Positions 1 through 9,889 of a stretch of 64,000 nucleotides of DNA are shown in pieces (position 1 is the first letter of the stretch; every line of letters starts with the position of its first letter). The DNA comes from Diphasiastrum complanatum. Its lineage: Eukaryota > Streptophyta > Lycopodiopsida > Lycopodiales > Lycopodiaceae. The translations under genes were made by a program, and so were the position numbers. Below the pieces are notes generated by a model. That model had not been told where the DNA came from. It saw only the letters and a program-made list of their open reading frames with translations, and made no database searches. The stretch is taken from NCBI GenBank assembly GCA_029204225.1, contig CM055115.1, forward strand, positions 10,709,504 to 10,773,503, given 5' to 3'.

Positions 1-435
1 TTTAATAGCTTGTGTGCAATTGTCGCCAAGGTGAATGTACTTCTTCGCACTATATGGTGTATAGGACTCAAAACAACCAATGAGGCTGGTCATATGCTGA
101 GTGGCACAAGAATACAGGAACCAAGAACTGTCGTTCGATGCTCCTTGATGGCTGGTCATGAAGGCATCATGATCTGCTTATTGAATGAACTGTGAAACTT
201 GCGTAGCTGCATTGACTACTTGATTTGACTGTCCCTTGTTGTTATTCTTTACTTTTAGTATTCGGAAGTCTTGAATCTCTGGTTGTTTCTCTTGGAGTAT
301 CTACAAATTTGATTGTTCTTTGTGCTGTGTTGGTTTGTGGTCTTGCTTTGATTGCTTCGGGCCTTTTTTCTTCTTCTGCTTAGTCGTGCCTTGTTGGTGC
401 ACAAGGCGTGAGAATTAGCTGAGGAACTAGAAGAT
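1..435 (-). pseudogene. Copia gag tail and protease fragment, L-like, cut by window edge
   Basis: Read on the minus strand, about 255-449 gives a basic, Lys/Arg/Gln-rich gag tail with a ruined zinc knuckle (ICRYSKRNNQRF, where the related copia-L at 52.8 kb reads FCKYCKCNNHEIKDC). About 91-120 gives a protease remnant YSCATQHMT in place of DSGATQHMT, so the catalytic Asp and the following Gly are both lost. Context matches the gag-protease joint of copia-L, but this copy is more diverged. The rest lies beyond the window start. It joins copia-A abruptly near 436-455. Non-functional; the family assignment is by eye. Confidence 0.6.
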
Positions 436-747
436 TCATTTCTCTGCATATCTTCCTACAACAACATGACTCTTCATATAATCAATAAAGGTCATGAAAT
501 AGAAGGCTTTACCCAAGGACATGGTCCTCATAGGCCTGCATAAATTTGTGTGGATTAAGTCCAGGATGTTCTTTGCTCTTGCAAGACCACCTTTATTGAA
601 CTTCTCTAAATGCTGCTTCCCATATACACAAGATTCGCACATCGATTTCAAGTGATCTTTGATGGTAGGCAATCCTGTTACCATCTCTAATCTTCTCATC
701 AAACTGAGGCTTTCCAAGTTCAAGTGACCAAGCCTCTTATGCCACAA
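436..747 (-). pseudogene. Copia-A1 integrase N-terminal (HHCC) piece
   Basis: About 100 codons. The zinc-binding pre-integrase module is visible as WHKRLGHL followed about 30 residues later by CESCVYGK. The first catalytic aspartate region reads DLIHTNLCRP, where copy 2 reads DLIHTDLCGP, so the catalytic Asp has become Asn. The frame is cut after FIDYM by unrelated sequence. In copia elements this module follows protease in a single polyprotein. Truncated and catalytically dead. Confidence 0.8.
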
Positions 748-748
748 C

Positions 749-1450
749 TCAGTTTACAAGTCCATGTTGTCCCTTACTTGTAGCATTCAGCTTGTACAAT
801 TTTGTATTGGGCTCCCTTACTCCATCCGCAATAACTTTGAACTTTTGGTTCACATCTTTCACAAAGCAACGATCATGGGCGAATTCTACTTTCAACTTTT
901 GATCAGTAATGACTTCAACAGAAAGTAGAGTTTTTTTCAAACCTGGTACGTAAAGTACCTCCCTGATCATCTTGCTTTTGCCAATAGGTAGCTGGATTGA
1001 AACAGTGCCTATCCCCTTGATCTTGCACACCTCACCATTTGCTTGTGAAACGGATGTTAACACTTTCAAGCTACTGAACCAATTCTTGTTACCTGTCATG
1101 TGTCTTGTGGCTCCCGAGTCAATATACCGTGATTGATCATCTTGATTAGATGAAAATGCAGATATGACGATGCTAGAGTCTTCAATCTCACCCTCATCAA
1201 CAAGGTTACCTGCTTGTTTTGGTTTCCCCTTGCCTTGTTCCGCCAGAAATTTGCGACATTCACTCTTCCAATGGCCCTTTTTACCACAATGGAAGCACTT
1301 GTCTTTCTTCTTGGTCTTACTGGAAGATCTCTCATCCTCCTGAGTCTTGGCAAATTGCTGTTTAGACTTCTTCTTGCCCTTGCCCTTGCCTTGTTTTTGG
1401 CATGTCGCAAGTGCTTGATCGTCAGTATTTTGACATCTAGTTTTCACCAT
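749..1450 (-). pseudogene. Copia-A1 zinc knuckle and aspartic protease
   Basis: A 233-residue open stretch. A Lys-rich N-terminus leads to an intact CCHC zinc knuckle near residues 52-65 (CFHCGKKGHWKSEC), which in the family binds genomic RNA. The retropepsin motif DSGATRHMTG follows near residue 111, then LYVPGLKKTLLSV, typical of the copia protease tail. It corresponds to 18,887-19,620 in copy 2, with a few bases missing after FSSLKVL. Both key motifs look intact, but the surrounding polyprotein is broken, so no functional product is expected. Confidence 0.85.
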
Positions 1451-1468
1451 TTCTCGCCATTGCTCTTC

Positions 1469-2027
1469 CTACATCAAGATTCCTGTGAGCTCGACAAAGG
1501 TTGGCAATCTTTCTCTTAATGTTATTCCGCTCACAAACATCTGATAGGGTTTTGCAATGTTGCACAATGCATTGTGCACCAGCTCCACGTCACGTATGCA
1601 CTCACCAATAGAATGCAGTTCATCCCTCATTGTCTTGATTCTGGTCATGTACGTCTGAATGTGCTCTCCTTGTTCCATGCGGGCACTATTCAGCTTTGAC
1701 TTTCGGAAACATGATTCTTGACAGATTTGACGTCTCGAACTTCTCCTTTAGCACATCCCGTGCCTGTCTGGGTGTAACAGCATCACAAATGTAGGTAATG
1801 ATGCGGTCCTTCACTGACAAGTTAATGAAGGTCAAAGCTTTCCTCATCTTTTTATCGAACACTTTGATATCTGCTTTATTTGGCGGCCTTCTCTCATCAC
1901 CTGTGATGACTTCCACACATCTTTCTCCATTAGTACGTTTTTTATTCTGAATTTCCACACTGCATAGTTGGAAATCCCATCCAATTTCTAGCATCACACT
2001 GATTGTGCTATAAGTAGATGACCTCAA
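1469..2027 (-). pseudogene. Copia-A1 gag (UBN2-like) remnant
   Basis: Two overlapping frames together match the gag of copy 2 at 19.85-20.33 kb. Shared landmarks are VITGDERR, FDKKMRKALTFINL, VTPRQA.DVLKE and MEQGEHIQTYMTRIKTMRDELHSI. These are typical of the plant copia gag fold (UBN2/DUF4219 type). A frameshift near 1,680 separates the halves. The first 30 or so residues, including the W-containing start of copy 2, are replaced by unrelated sequence. Confidence 0.8.
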
Positions 2028-2084
2028 ATCACAGACACTGATGATGATTTGATTAGTGTTATAAAAAAGGGTCTAATCCTTCGA

Positions 2085-2283
2085 ACTTTGATATGAATTG
2101 ACCTTGGTTAGATGCACTTTTGTTTTTTTTTCAATGAAAATTTTGGCAAAGACCGTGCTGGTATTACACTCATGCAAATGAATTATGTGAATAAATTTTG
2201 AAACATTCCAAGATGTGCAATAGTAAGCCAATGTCTCCACCTGTGGAGGTGGGTAAGAAAATTTCTAACCAGGATGAGACACC
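2085..2283 (+). pseudogene. Copia-B reverse-transcriptase tail scrap
   Basis: About 200 bp on the plus strand. It matches the minus-strand copia-B copies at 10,530-10,690 and 13,330-13,500: the stretch that there reads ITPMQMNYVNKILKHSKMCN, then SPP, a Val- or Asp-containing tract, then LSNQ. It is the linker after the RT palm, just before RNase H. It is orphaned and inverted relative to its relatives, with breaks on both sides. Confidence 0.75.
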
Positions 2284-2370
2284 CACATATTTACAATGTC
2301 TATTGTTATGGCCAAAAAGGCCTAACACATATTCCCTGGCGAGAGGAAACCGCGGTTCATCTCCCAGCTT

Positions 2371-4077
2371 TCTTCTGACACTTCCTCTTTTTGAACGTCT
2401 TTGTTATTGTGTTCACTCTCACTTTCACTTGATGTATGCATTCCTAAACAATGAGTCACAGATTCACCTCTGCCCTATGCATCGATCGTAATTTGGTTTG
2501 TATCTTGCCATCATAGGTGGTGAATGTCCAAGCCCTTGGTTTTGGTGAGGGGGTGGTCAATCCATACCGCAATGGCTTGAGTAAGAGATTCTGATAATCA
2601 TTTTATGATCCTGATACAATCTTGGTGTTGCTTCGTCAACATTAGCCTGTTTAGGCCATTCAATGGTGATTGGTGTGTAGGTTTTATTCAAAAACAGCTC
2701 CTGCATTTGATTCCTCTCAATCGCTATAAAATGGCGAAACTCTAAGGTCTCTTCATTGGGTTCCCTTGTTGGCCTTTCTTTTAGTGATGCAACCTTTGGT
2801 CTATTGTACTCACTACTGAAAATCCTCCTCCCAATGACAATATATCCTCCATAATAGTGGATATGAATCATCCACATATTTCACTATCACTGTGTATAAG
2901 GTGTCAAAATTCAAACATTCTTCGCCAACCAAGGTTTAAACTTGGCCTGTCTTTGAATGGTACTATAATGTACATCATTGTGTGCCTTGAAACTTTGCTC
3001 ATTTTCATAAAAATATTCCGCCACAAAAAACATAGAACTTCATGTTAAGATTTCAATCTCGTCGGAATTGTTTTTACCTTCATTTTGCCCTGTAAAACCG
3101 CCCCACAGCCAATATTGCCTATGCCTTCAAATCCGAATCCTGCCAAAATTTGTACTACTCTTACTGGACTCATCATCACTTTGCATGGATGTAATCAGTC
3201 AGCCCGTTTCACCATCATATCTGTTCCGAACTGAAGGGGACCATAACAATGTCATTGTAACACCGCAAGATAATGCACACAACCGTGTAATATCAATCGC
3301 AACTTATGCGCTAAACACGTTAATCTAGTTGCTAAACAATAATGAAAATCAGGCATACATAGCATTTTCCAGGTATCCGTTATAGAAAATTATCATACAA
3401 TTCCTAGCCAAAATCACTTGACACAAGGGTTTGTACAAAAGGGTTTGTACAAGAGAACTGGTATGAGCAATATTTTGTATTACGTCCACATGTAACGATA
3501 TTTAGTGCGCTTCCGCACTTCCTAGAAAATTAATTCATGTAATTGTTTATGATTACTCATTTTATAAAGCAATTCAAATGACATATGCCTACACACGCCA
3601 CAGTTAATCAAGTATACACCATTTTCTCATATTTCATTATAATCGAAATTGAAGTACAAAATTTTCCATAGCCTAGTACTTATTATTTACTTCACACTTT
3701 GATCTTCCATCTACTAATTATAGTCAGCAGCCCATACAAGACAAGTATGCCTATACATATCCAAAACAAAATAGGCATGCCAAGAATCCAAGAACCGTGT
3801 CCCAGCACTCAAATCCTCCTAACTGATTTTTGTCCAGCTTGCCTGTCCACCTGTTGGCTTTCCAATGGTTGTGTTGTCACCGATTGATGTTGCAATTGTT
3901 GGTCTGCCAGCATCTGCCTTGCCATTTCAGTTATTCGCTATTGCCTTAGCTGTAATAGCGCTTGAAAATTCACTGGGTATCCCATGTTCTGTCTCGACCG
4001 TTGGAACATCCTCCATACATCGTTGTGGCCTTCTTGTACTCTGTTCTCAGCCATATCTCTGTAACATGATGACTATC
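2371..4077 (-). mobile_element. Gypsy-F 3' internal region, inverted copy
   Basis: The reverse complement is colinear with 26,748-28,361. Shared pieces are the purine-rich tract next to the 3' LTR (about 2,377-2,400 here), an ORF remnant at 2,557-2,877 (matching NKTYTPITIEW of the other copy), and the Gln-rich stretch near 3,790-4,070. In the fuller copy this region lies downstream of gypsy integrase and directly upstream of polypurine tract and LTR, so it is a 3' accessory region like those of Athila/Tat-type gypsy elements. No continuous frame survives. It ends at 4,077 where copia-D is inserted. Confidence 0.65.
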
Positions 4078-4150
4078 TGTAGAACAACTAATCAAATAGA
4101 TCTTGATTCTACTAACAAAGCGCACAGTTTACTTGACAAAGGATAAGAAA
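4078..4150 (+). repeat. Truncated copia-D LTR start
   Basis: This begins TGTAGAACAACTAATCAAA, identical in kind to the 5' end of the copia-D LTR at 26,747 read on the minus strand. Only about 73 bp remain before the sequence jumps to the gag leader. The bases just outside (CTATC, reverse GATAG) match those flanking the other copia-D, so both copies share one insertion junction. Confidence 0.8.
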
Positions 4151-4238
4151 GTTGATCATCAACATTCAAGCTAAGATTACTACGATCTTGGATCTAGAAG
4201 GTTCAAACTACTTGATTTGAAAATTAAAGACTTCACTC

Positions 4239-4769
4239 TTGTTGAAGGGCGAAGGTCTATGGCAATGGGTAGAACCAATTGAGGAGAAGCCAGTAGCTAC
4301 TCCTGGCAAAGAACTTCAAGAATGGAGTTTAAAAAATGACAAAGCTATAGCAATTATTGCGTCTTCAGTACATGACAATATAGTGCTACATCTTATATCA
4401 ATTTCGAACGCAAAGGATTTATGGGAAGAATTGCAAACCAAGAATGAGACTCGATCTCGTAATCAAATCATGTTCTTGGAAGACCAACTAACTTACCTAC
4501 AGTGGGACGGCAAAGACCTGAACACATTTGTGCAAAAGATTAAAGATCGTTTTATTTCCTTTCTGGTGCAGAAAATACAATTTCTAAGGAAAAGCAGCTT
4601 AGTTTATTTTCTTCGAGCCCTACCCTGGTCATTCCACACAACTCGAACCTTATTAGCGAAAGATGCGACAATGAAACTTAAAAAGGCAATAGACGAAGTT
4701 AAGGAAGAATTAGAAGCTCAAGAACGCTATGACGATAATGGTGATTCCGAAAATGCTCTATTTACTTAG
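4239..4769 (+). pseudogene. Copia-D1 gag
   Basis: A 176-residue frame nearly colinear with the copia-D2 gag at 25,095-25,724. Shared landmarks are LKGEGLWQWVEPIEEK, ELQEWSLKNDKAIAIIASS, FLEDQLTYLQWDGKDLNTF and FLRALPWSFHTTRTL. It is the capsid-like gag of a plant copia element. The natural start is upstream: D2 begins at a MSSIINIQ-like leader, which here is out of frame near 4,155-4,235. A few-base change near 4,555-4,590 replaces ISLQNSGAENTIS. Pol is absent. It ends at about 4,850 against an E-type sequence. Confidence 0.85.
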
Positions 4770-5310
4770 CAGAATAAATCTTCTAAGAAGTCTAAGTTTA
4801 AGAGGGAGTCATCTAAATAGAATGAGCCCAAGACAAATGAGCAATAATGACATAAAACATTAAGAAGATAAAGGATGGGGAATGGATTGTGGGCCAAAAT
4901 TGAGAGCCATGTTGCTTTTTAGATGCACATTTTGACAATTTTCTGTCTACTTTCTCTTTTTTTTTAGCAAAACTGGTTCGCATGCATATTCTATATTGAT
5001 AATAACCGACTCAAAAGATAGTTTTGTGACTGTTTGGTAGCTTTCTCATGTTTATCCATACTGTAATAGCAAACCCACCCAAAAGATCAAATTTAAAGTC
5101 TAGAAGGGATTTGTTACTCCTAAGGCGACACATAAGAAGCGGAGGACTGGTCATCCTAGAGGTGAGGGTGACTCACCCACAAAAGTCTCCACCGTCTGTG
5201 ATAATCCACAATTAAAAAAAAATTGTTGTAGAGAAATTTTCAGAAAAGATTAGTTATCATTCATACAAGGCATATCAGTGGGCTATTATTACAAAAGGTG
5301 ATAAATATGC

Positions 5311-5499
5311 TTGGTCATGTCTAGAAATAAAGGTGTAGCTCCATTTAGTGAACCAAAAATGCTTGGTCAAATGCATGATAATTACTATGATGAGGACAAT
5401 GATTCCAAGATATTGTTCAAGACTGAGAACAAAGGCTCATTCAAGGAGCTTTTCTTTTTCGATAGCAATTGTAGTGTCGAGAATTGCCTCCCTATATAA
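5311..5499 (+). CDS. Recurrent small ORF of unknown function, copy 1
   Basis: A 62-codon frame starting MVMSRNKGVAPF with an acidic middle (YYDEDNDSK) and ending FFFDSNCSVENCLPI. I do not recognise it. An almost identical frame lies at 8,369-8,557. Partial copies follow the gypsy-F LTRs at 38,241 and 54,569, so it belongs to a dispersed repeat that served as an insertion target for gypsy-F. Upstream, at 5,070-5,300, basic stretches are readable but interrupted by stops. It may be the end of a longer decayed gene. Confidence 0.35.
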   Translation: MVMSRNKGVAPFSEPKMLGQMHDNYYDEDNDSKILFKTENKGSFKELFFFDSNCSVENCLPI

Positions 5500-5929
5500 C
5501 GGTCGCCAAATGGAGCTCTTCAAGAATCATGTCACATGCAAACCAACAAGACACATGTGGAGCATGAAACACCCAATCAATATGGACATGCTAGTCAATA
5601 CCCTAAGCCATAGTTAAGAACACAAGAGAGGAGAGGAGAAACTGGTTCAAGAAACTGAATTCACATTAGGGAGATGGGCGAGTTTCCATAGGATATATTT
5701 CTCCAAGAGAGAGAGAATATTCTTCCTAGGATCCCCATGCAAGCTGTATTGAGCTATTGACCTCCTATTCTTGCATTGAAGCGGTCATTCACCATGCATG
5801 TGCTCCTATGTCCAATTATAGTTTTGTGCCCTCATATGATTATTGATTACTTGATACGACCACGTCCGAAATAATGCCCTTGTATAGGACATGGACATAA
5901 CATTCTTCCCCCTTGAACCACTTCTATCT

Positions 5930-6300
5930 CTAGAAGTGAAACCTAGGAAAATTCTTCTTTATGCTTTCGACCCGCTCCCACGAATCACGATCCTCAGTCC
6001 GTCCCTTCCACCTGATCAAGCACTGAGAGATAGAACAAGTTCTCAATTGTTTATCTCTGGTTTTGAGTACTTTTTCAGGTTCCAGAGGAACACTAAACAA
6101 TAAGTCCTCCAAATGGGTAAGATCTTCCTCTGAACCAACTACGTCACCTTCATGTAAACTTAAATTTAGCCAGCTTACATGAAACAGAGGATGAGCTGTA
6201 GTCTTCTTCTGAAGATCTAGTTCGTCAGCTAACGAACCAATTTTCTTTATAATTTGAAACGGTTCACAATATCTATATGTTTGCTCTTTCTATACAAAAC
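5930..6300 (-). pseudogene. Gypsy-E1 integrase tail with chromodomain
   Basis: On the minus strand the integrase C-terminal GPY/F-like region reads EPFQIIKKIGSLADELDL, then HPLFHVSW, which is the usual plant gypsy integrase end. A short linker leads to a chromodomain of about 50 residues: VLKTRDKQL, CLIRWKGRTEDRDSWERVE, ending IKKNFPRF. Chromodomains of this lineage (chromoviruses) steer integration to marked chromatin. The chromodomain frame is open here; the corresponding frame of copy 2 has a stop. No catalytic integrase core, RT or gag was found next to it. Confidence 0.85.
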
Positions 6301-6899
6301 TCCATTTTTGTAGATGAAAATATCCAGTCCATGCACGAATAGACTATCAGTGTGAATCAAATGTGAACTAGCATTAAAGATTTTTTATGGTTTATTTGAA
6401 ATCCCAATCTTGGTTCCCACTAAAGAAACTCACTTTTTATATGAATATATAATACCCAAGTATGTTGCAAAGACGTTCTTGGAAATCAGAGAAAAATCAT
6501 GAGTCACGTAGGCATTTACAACATCTAATTTTAGAGAGTTCAAAGCAAGAAATTGAGGTCAAAAATGTCTAGAACTTGCAAGTTGAGGAGAAACAAATAC
6601 TAGTCAAGACAATATTTGCAACAATGACATAAAACACTAAGAGTGTAAAGGGATTGGGACTGGATTGTGGGCCAAAATTGAGAGCCATGTCTATTTATCC
6701 CACTATTGTTGAAAAACATACCACTGATGTTGATGAACTGTTTACTTGTTCTACATTTGTTTGTGTGGGAACATGCTCCCTAGTGGATATCGACAAATGC
6801 TAGCCGATATTTTTGCACTCAAAATCCAACTAAAATGTGGACTTCAAAGCAACTTTTTCATCTGAAGTATGTAGTAAATTATCAAATGTGATAGGTAGT

Positions 6900-7416
6900 C
6901 GAGATGAAATTGGCAAATATAGACACTATTGAAGGGATCCCATACCCCAAATTAAAAAGACCACTCAAAAAGACCATAGCTGAATGGTGCTATGGCTGTC
7001 ACACGTAAACTTACTTTGCAGGATGCCTATGTCTTCCATCATTCTTCTTAACCATATTGTCTCCTATATAGCTGAACATAGAGCTCTGTACTCTGCTTCA
7101 TGGTGAAAAGAGCAATTGTATCCTGCTTCTTACTAGAGCAAGAAAACACACCATCACCAATACGAAAAGCATAACATGTGGTGGATAATTGTCATCTACA
7201 CAGCCTGTCGAATCCGAATCTATGAAGCCTTGCAAAACTGGCAAAGCATGTTGTCTCTCATGTAGCAATCCATGGGTTAGAGTCCTTCTAATGTAATGAA
7301 GAATTCTCTTTGCTGCTTTCCAATGAGCCTCCCTAGGCATAGCCATGAATTGACTCAGAACACTTACATCATAGCTTATATCAGGATGAGTTGGTGGGAG
7401 ATAAATCAGTGAACCA
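6900..7416 (-). pseudogene. Copia-B1 RT tail and RNase H start
   Basis: The minus-strand frame at 7,098-7,436 carries the RT/RNase H connection motif [20 protein letters not shown], then [17 protein letters not shown] and a decayed RNase H start ([10 protein letters not shown], where functional copies read YsDADWAG-like sequence). Further decayed RNase H follows down to about 6,900. It is cut at 7,416, in the middle of the codon run that in copies B2 and B3 continues toward RT. The break is where the palindromic satellite begins. Confidence 0.8.
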
Positions 7417-7966
7417 CTAGTAATAATTTTGAGCATCTTTCATACCAGACGTCAATATGTGGGATCGTTCTCGGGTATCATATACTGCCAATGATACTAC
7501 AGGTCGATACCGCGTATCAACCTGTCGTATCATTTGTTAAAAAAAGACTTTTTGTAATAATAGAGTCATTTGTAGATGACACAACAAATCGATATCGGAT
7601 ATCTGTTGTATCAAATTGAAAAATGATATGAGAGATCGATACCAAGAAATCGATAGCAGATATCGACCTGCCATATCAAATTGACAAATGATACGAGAGA
7701 TCCATACCAAGTATTGATTTCTCACATCATTTTTCAATTTGATAATGCAGATCGATCCCCTGTATCGATTTCACATATCAAACTGACAAATGATACTAGA
7801 GATTGATACTTGGTATTGATGTCTAGTATCATTTGTAAATTTGATACTATAGATCGATACCTGATATCGAAATTCCATATCATTTGTCAGTTTGAAACGA
7901 CAAATCGATACCAAGTCCGATTTGTCGTATCAAATTGACAGATTTTAGTGACAAACTGAAGAAAAA
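7417..7966. repeat. Palindromic satellite array, ~50-bp period
   Basis: The core at about 7,490-7,945 is a run of imperfect inverted repeats built from GATAC/GTATC and ATCGAT words. A clear hairpin is 7,491-7,533: arms of 20 nt with two mismatches around a CGC loop. Another is 7,790-7,832 (20-nt arms, three mismatches, loop TTG). Hairpin centres fall near 7,512, 7,597, 7,710, 7,759, 7,811, 7,861 and 7,912, about 50 bp apart in the last five. Two flavours alternate, one closed by ATGATAC/GTATCAT and one by TTTGATAC/GTATCAAA. The short flank 7,417-7,490 is unassigned. No coding potential. Confidence 0.85.
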
Positions 7967-8368
7967 ATGTTGCTTTTTAGATGCACATTTTGACAATTTT
8001 CTGTCTATTTTCCCTTTATTTTTAGCAAAACTGGTTCGCATGCATATTCTATATTGATAATAACCGACTCAAAAGATAGTTTTGTGACTGTTTGGTAGCT
8101 TTCTCATGTTTATCCATACTGTAATAGCAAACCCACCCAAAAGATCAAATTTAAAGTCTAGAAGAGATTTGTTACTCCTAAGGCGACACATAAGAAGCGG
8201 AGGACTGGTCATCCTAGAGGTGAGGGTGACTCACCCACAAAAGTCTCCACCGTCTGTGATAATCCACAATTAAAAAAAAATTGTTGTAGAGAAATTTTCA
8301 GAAAAGATTAGTTATCATTCATACAAGGCATATCAGTGGGCTATTATTACAAAAGGTGATAAACATGC

Positions 8369-8557
8369 TTGGTCATGTCTAGAAATAAAGGTGTAGCTCC
8401 ATTTAGTGAACCGAAAATGCTTGGTCAAATGCATGATAATTACTATGATGAGGACAATGATTCCAAGATATTGTTCAAGACTGAGAACAAAGGCTCATTC
8501 AAGGAGCTTTTCTTTTTCGATAGCAATTGTAGTGTCGAGAATTGCCTCCCTATGTAA
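8369..8557 (+). CDS. Recurrent small ORF of unknown function, copy 2
   Basis: Same 62-codon frame as at 5,311, differing at the last codon (Met for Ile). The two frames are conserved only because the whole segment was recently duplicated, so this alone is not evidence of selection. No recognised domain. Confidence 0.3.
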   Translation: MVMSRNKGVAPFSEPKMLGQMHDNYYDEDNDSKILFKTENKGSFKELFFFDSNCSVENCLPM

Positions 8558-8939
8558 CGGTCGCCAAATGAAGCTCTTCAAGAATCATGTCACATGCAAA
8601 CCAACAAGACACATGTGGAGCATGAAACACCCAATCAATATGGACATGCTAGTCAATACCCTAAGCCATAGTTAAGAACACAAGAGAGGAGAGGAGAAAC
8701 TGGTTCAAGAAACTAAATTCACATTAGGGAGATGGGCGAGTTTCCATAGGATATATTTCTCCAGGAGAGAGAGAATATTCTTCCTAGGATCCCCATGCAA
8801 GCTGTATTGAGCTATTGACCTCCTATTCTTGCATTGAAGCGGTCATTCACCATGCATGTGCTCCTATGTCCAATTATAGTTTTGTGCCCTCATATGATTA
8901 TTGATTACTTGATACGACCACGTCCGAAATAATGCCCTT

Positions 8940-9365
8940 GTATAGGACATGGACATAACATTCTTCCCCCTTGAACCACTTCTATCTCTAGAAGTGAAAC
9001 CTAGGAAAATTCTTCTTTATGCTTTCGACCCGCTCCCACGAATCACGATCCTCAGTCCGTCCCTTCCACCTGATCAAGCACTAAGAGATAGAACAATTTC
9101 TCAATTGTTTATCTCTGGTTTTGAGTACTTTTTCAGGTTCCAGAGAAACACTAAACAATAAGTCCTCCAAATGGGTAAGATCTTCCTCTGAACCAACTAC
9201 GTCACCTTCATGTAAACTTAAATTTAGGCAGCTTACATGAAACAGAGGATGAGCTGTAGTCTTCTTCTGAAGATCTAGTTCCTCAGCTAACGAACCATTT
9301 TTCTTTATAATTTGAAACGGTTCACAATATCTATATGTTTGCTCTTTCTATACAAAACTCCATTT
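8940..9365 (-). pseudogene. Gypsy-E2 integrase tail and chromodomain, with stop
   Basis: Counterpart of the gypsy-E1 frame. The chromodomain is interrupted by a TAG just before CLIRWKGR; copy 1 has CAG (Gln) there, so the stop is a C-to-T change. Elsewhere the RWKGRTED...DSW...IKKNF pattern is kept. A dead copy made by the tandem duplication. Confidence 0.8.
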
Positions 9366-9889
9366 TTGTAGATGAAAATATCCAGTCCATGCACGAATAG
9401 ACTATCAGTGTGAATCAAATGTGAACTAGCATTAAAGATTTTTTATGGTTTACTCACTTTTTATATGAATATATAATACCCAAGTATGTTGCAAAGACGT
9501 TCTTGGAAATCAGAGAAAAATCGTGAGTCACGTAGGCATTTACAACATCTAATTTTAGAGAGTTCAAAGCAAGAAATTGAGGTCAAAAATGTCTAGAACT
9601 TGCAAGTTGAGGAGAAACAAATACTAGTCAAGACAAAATTTGCAACAATGACATAAAACACTAAGAGTGTAAAGGGATTGGGACTGGATTGTGGGCCAAA
9701 ATTGAGAGCCATGTCTATTTATTCCACTATTGTTGAGAAACATACCACTGATGTTGATGAACTGTTTACTTGTTCTACATTTGTTTGTGTGGGAACATGC
9801 TCCCTAGTGGATATCGACAAATGCTGATATTTTTGCACTCAAAATCCAACTAAAATGTGGATGTCAAAGCAACTTTTTCGTCTGAAGTA

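Larger units (their letters stand above)
436..2040 (-). mobile_element. Copia-A copy 1: gag to integrase N-terminus only
   Basis: A 1.6-kb fragment colinear with 18.75-20.33 kb, same strand. It carries gag, zinc knuckle, protease and the start of integrase, but no LTR, RT or RNase H. The left break falls within integrase, just after a stretch reading FYFMTFIDYM. The right break falls at the gag start, which has lost the conserved tryptophan region seen in copy 2. Several stops and small indels split the frame. It is a dead fragment, probably moved by recombination rather than by transposition. Confidence 0.85.
4909..7416. repeat. Tandem segment, unit 1 (gypsy-E plus copia-B)
   Basis: About 2.5 kb that reappears nearly unchanged at 7,967-10,481, offset 3,058 bp at the left and 3,065 bp at the right. 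It contains an unknown small ORF (5,311), the gypsy-E integrase tail and chromodomain (minus strand), and the start of a copia-B RNase H region (minus strand). The left edge is ATGTTGCTTTTTAG and the right edge is the copia-B codon run ending GAACCAC. The differences are mostly point changes plus a few short indels (for example around 6,400 and 7,180). Confidence 0.9.

Noticed and set aside
1214-1519. Hydrophobic plus-strand ORF resembling a membrane protein (also 19,520-19,723 and 24,457-24,654)
   Set aside because: Each lies antisense to copia zinc-knuckle/gag or linker sequence; Lys/Glu-rich codons read backwards give Leu/Phe-rich text.
7417-7966. CRISPR-like array
   Set aside because: Repeats are palindromic and contiguous, without unique spacers; the genome is eukaryotic.
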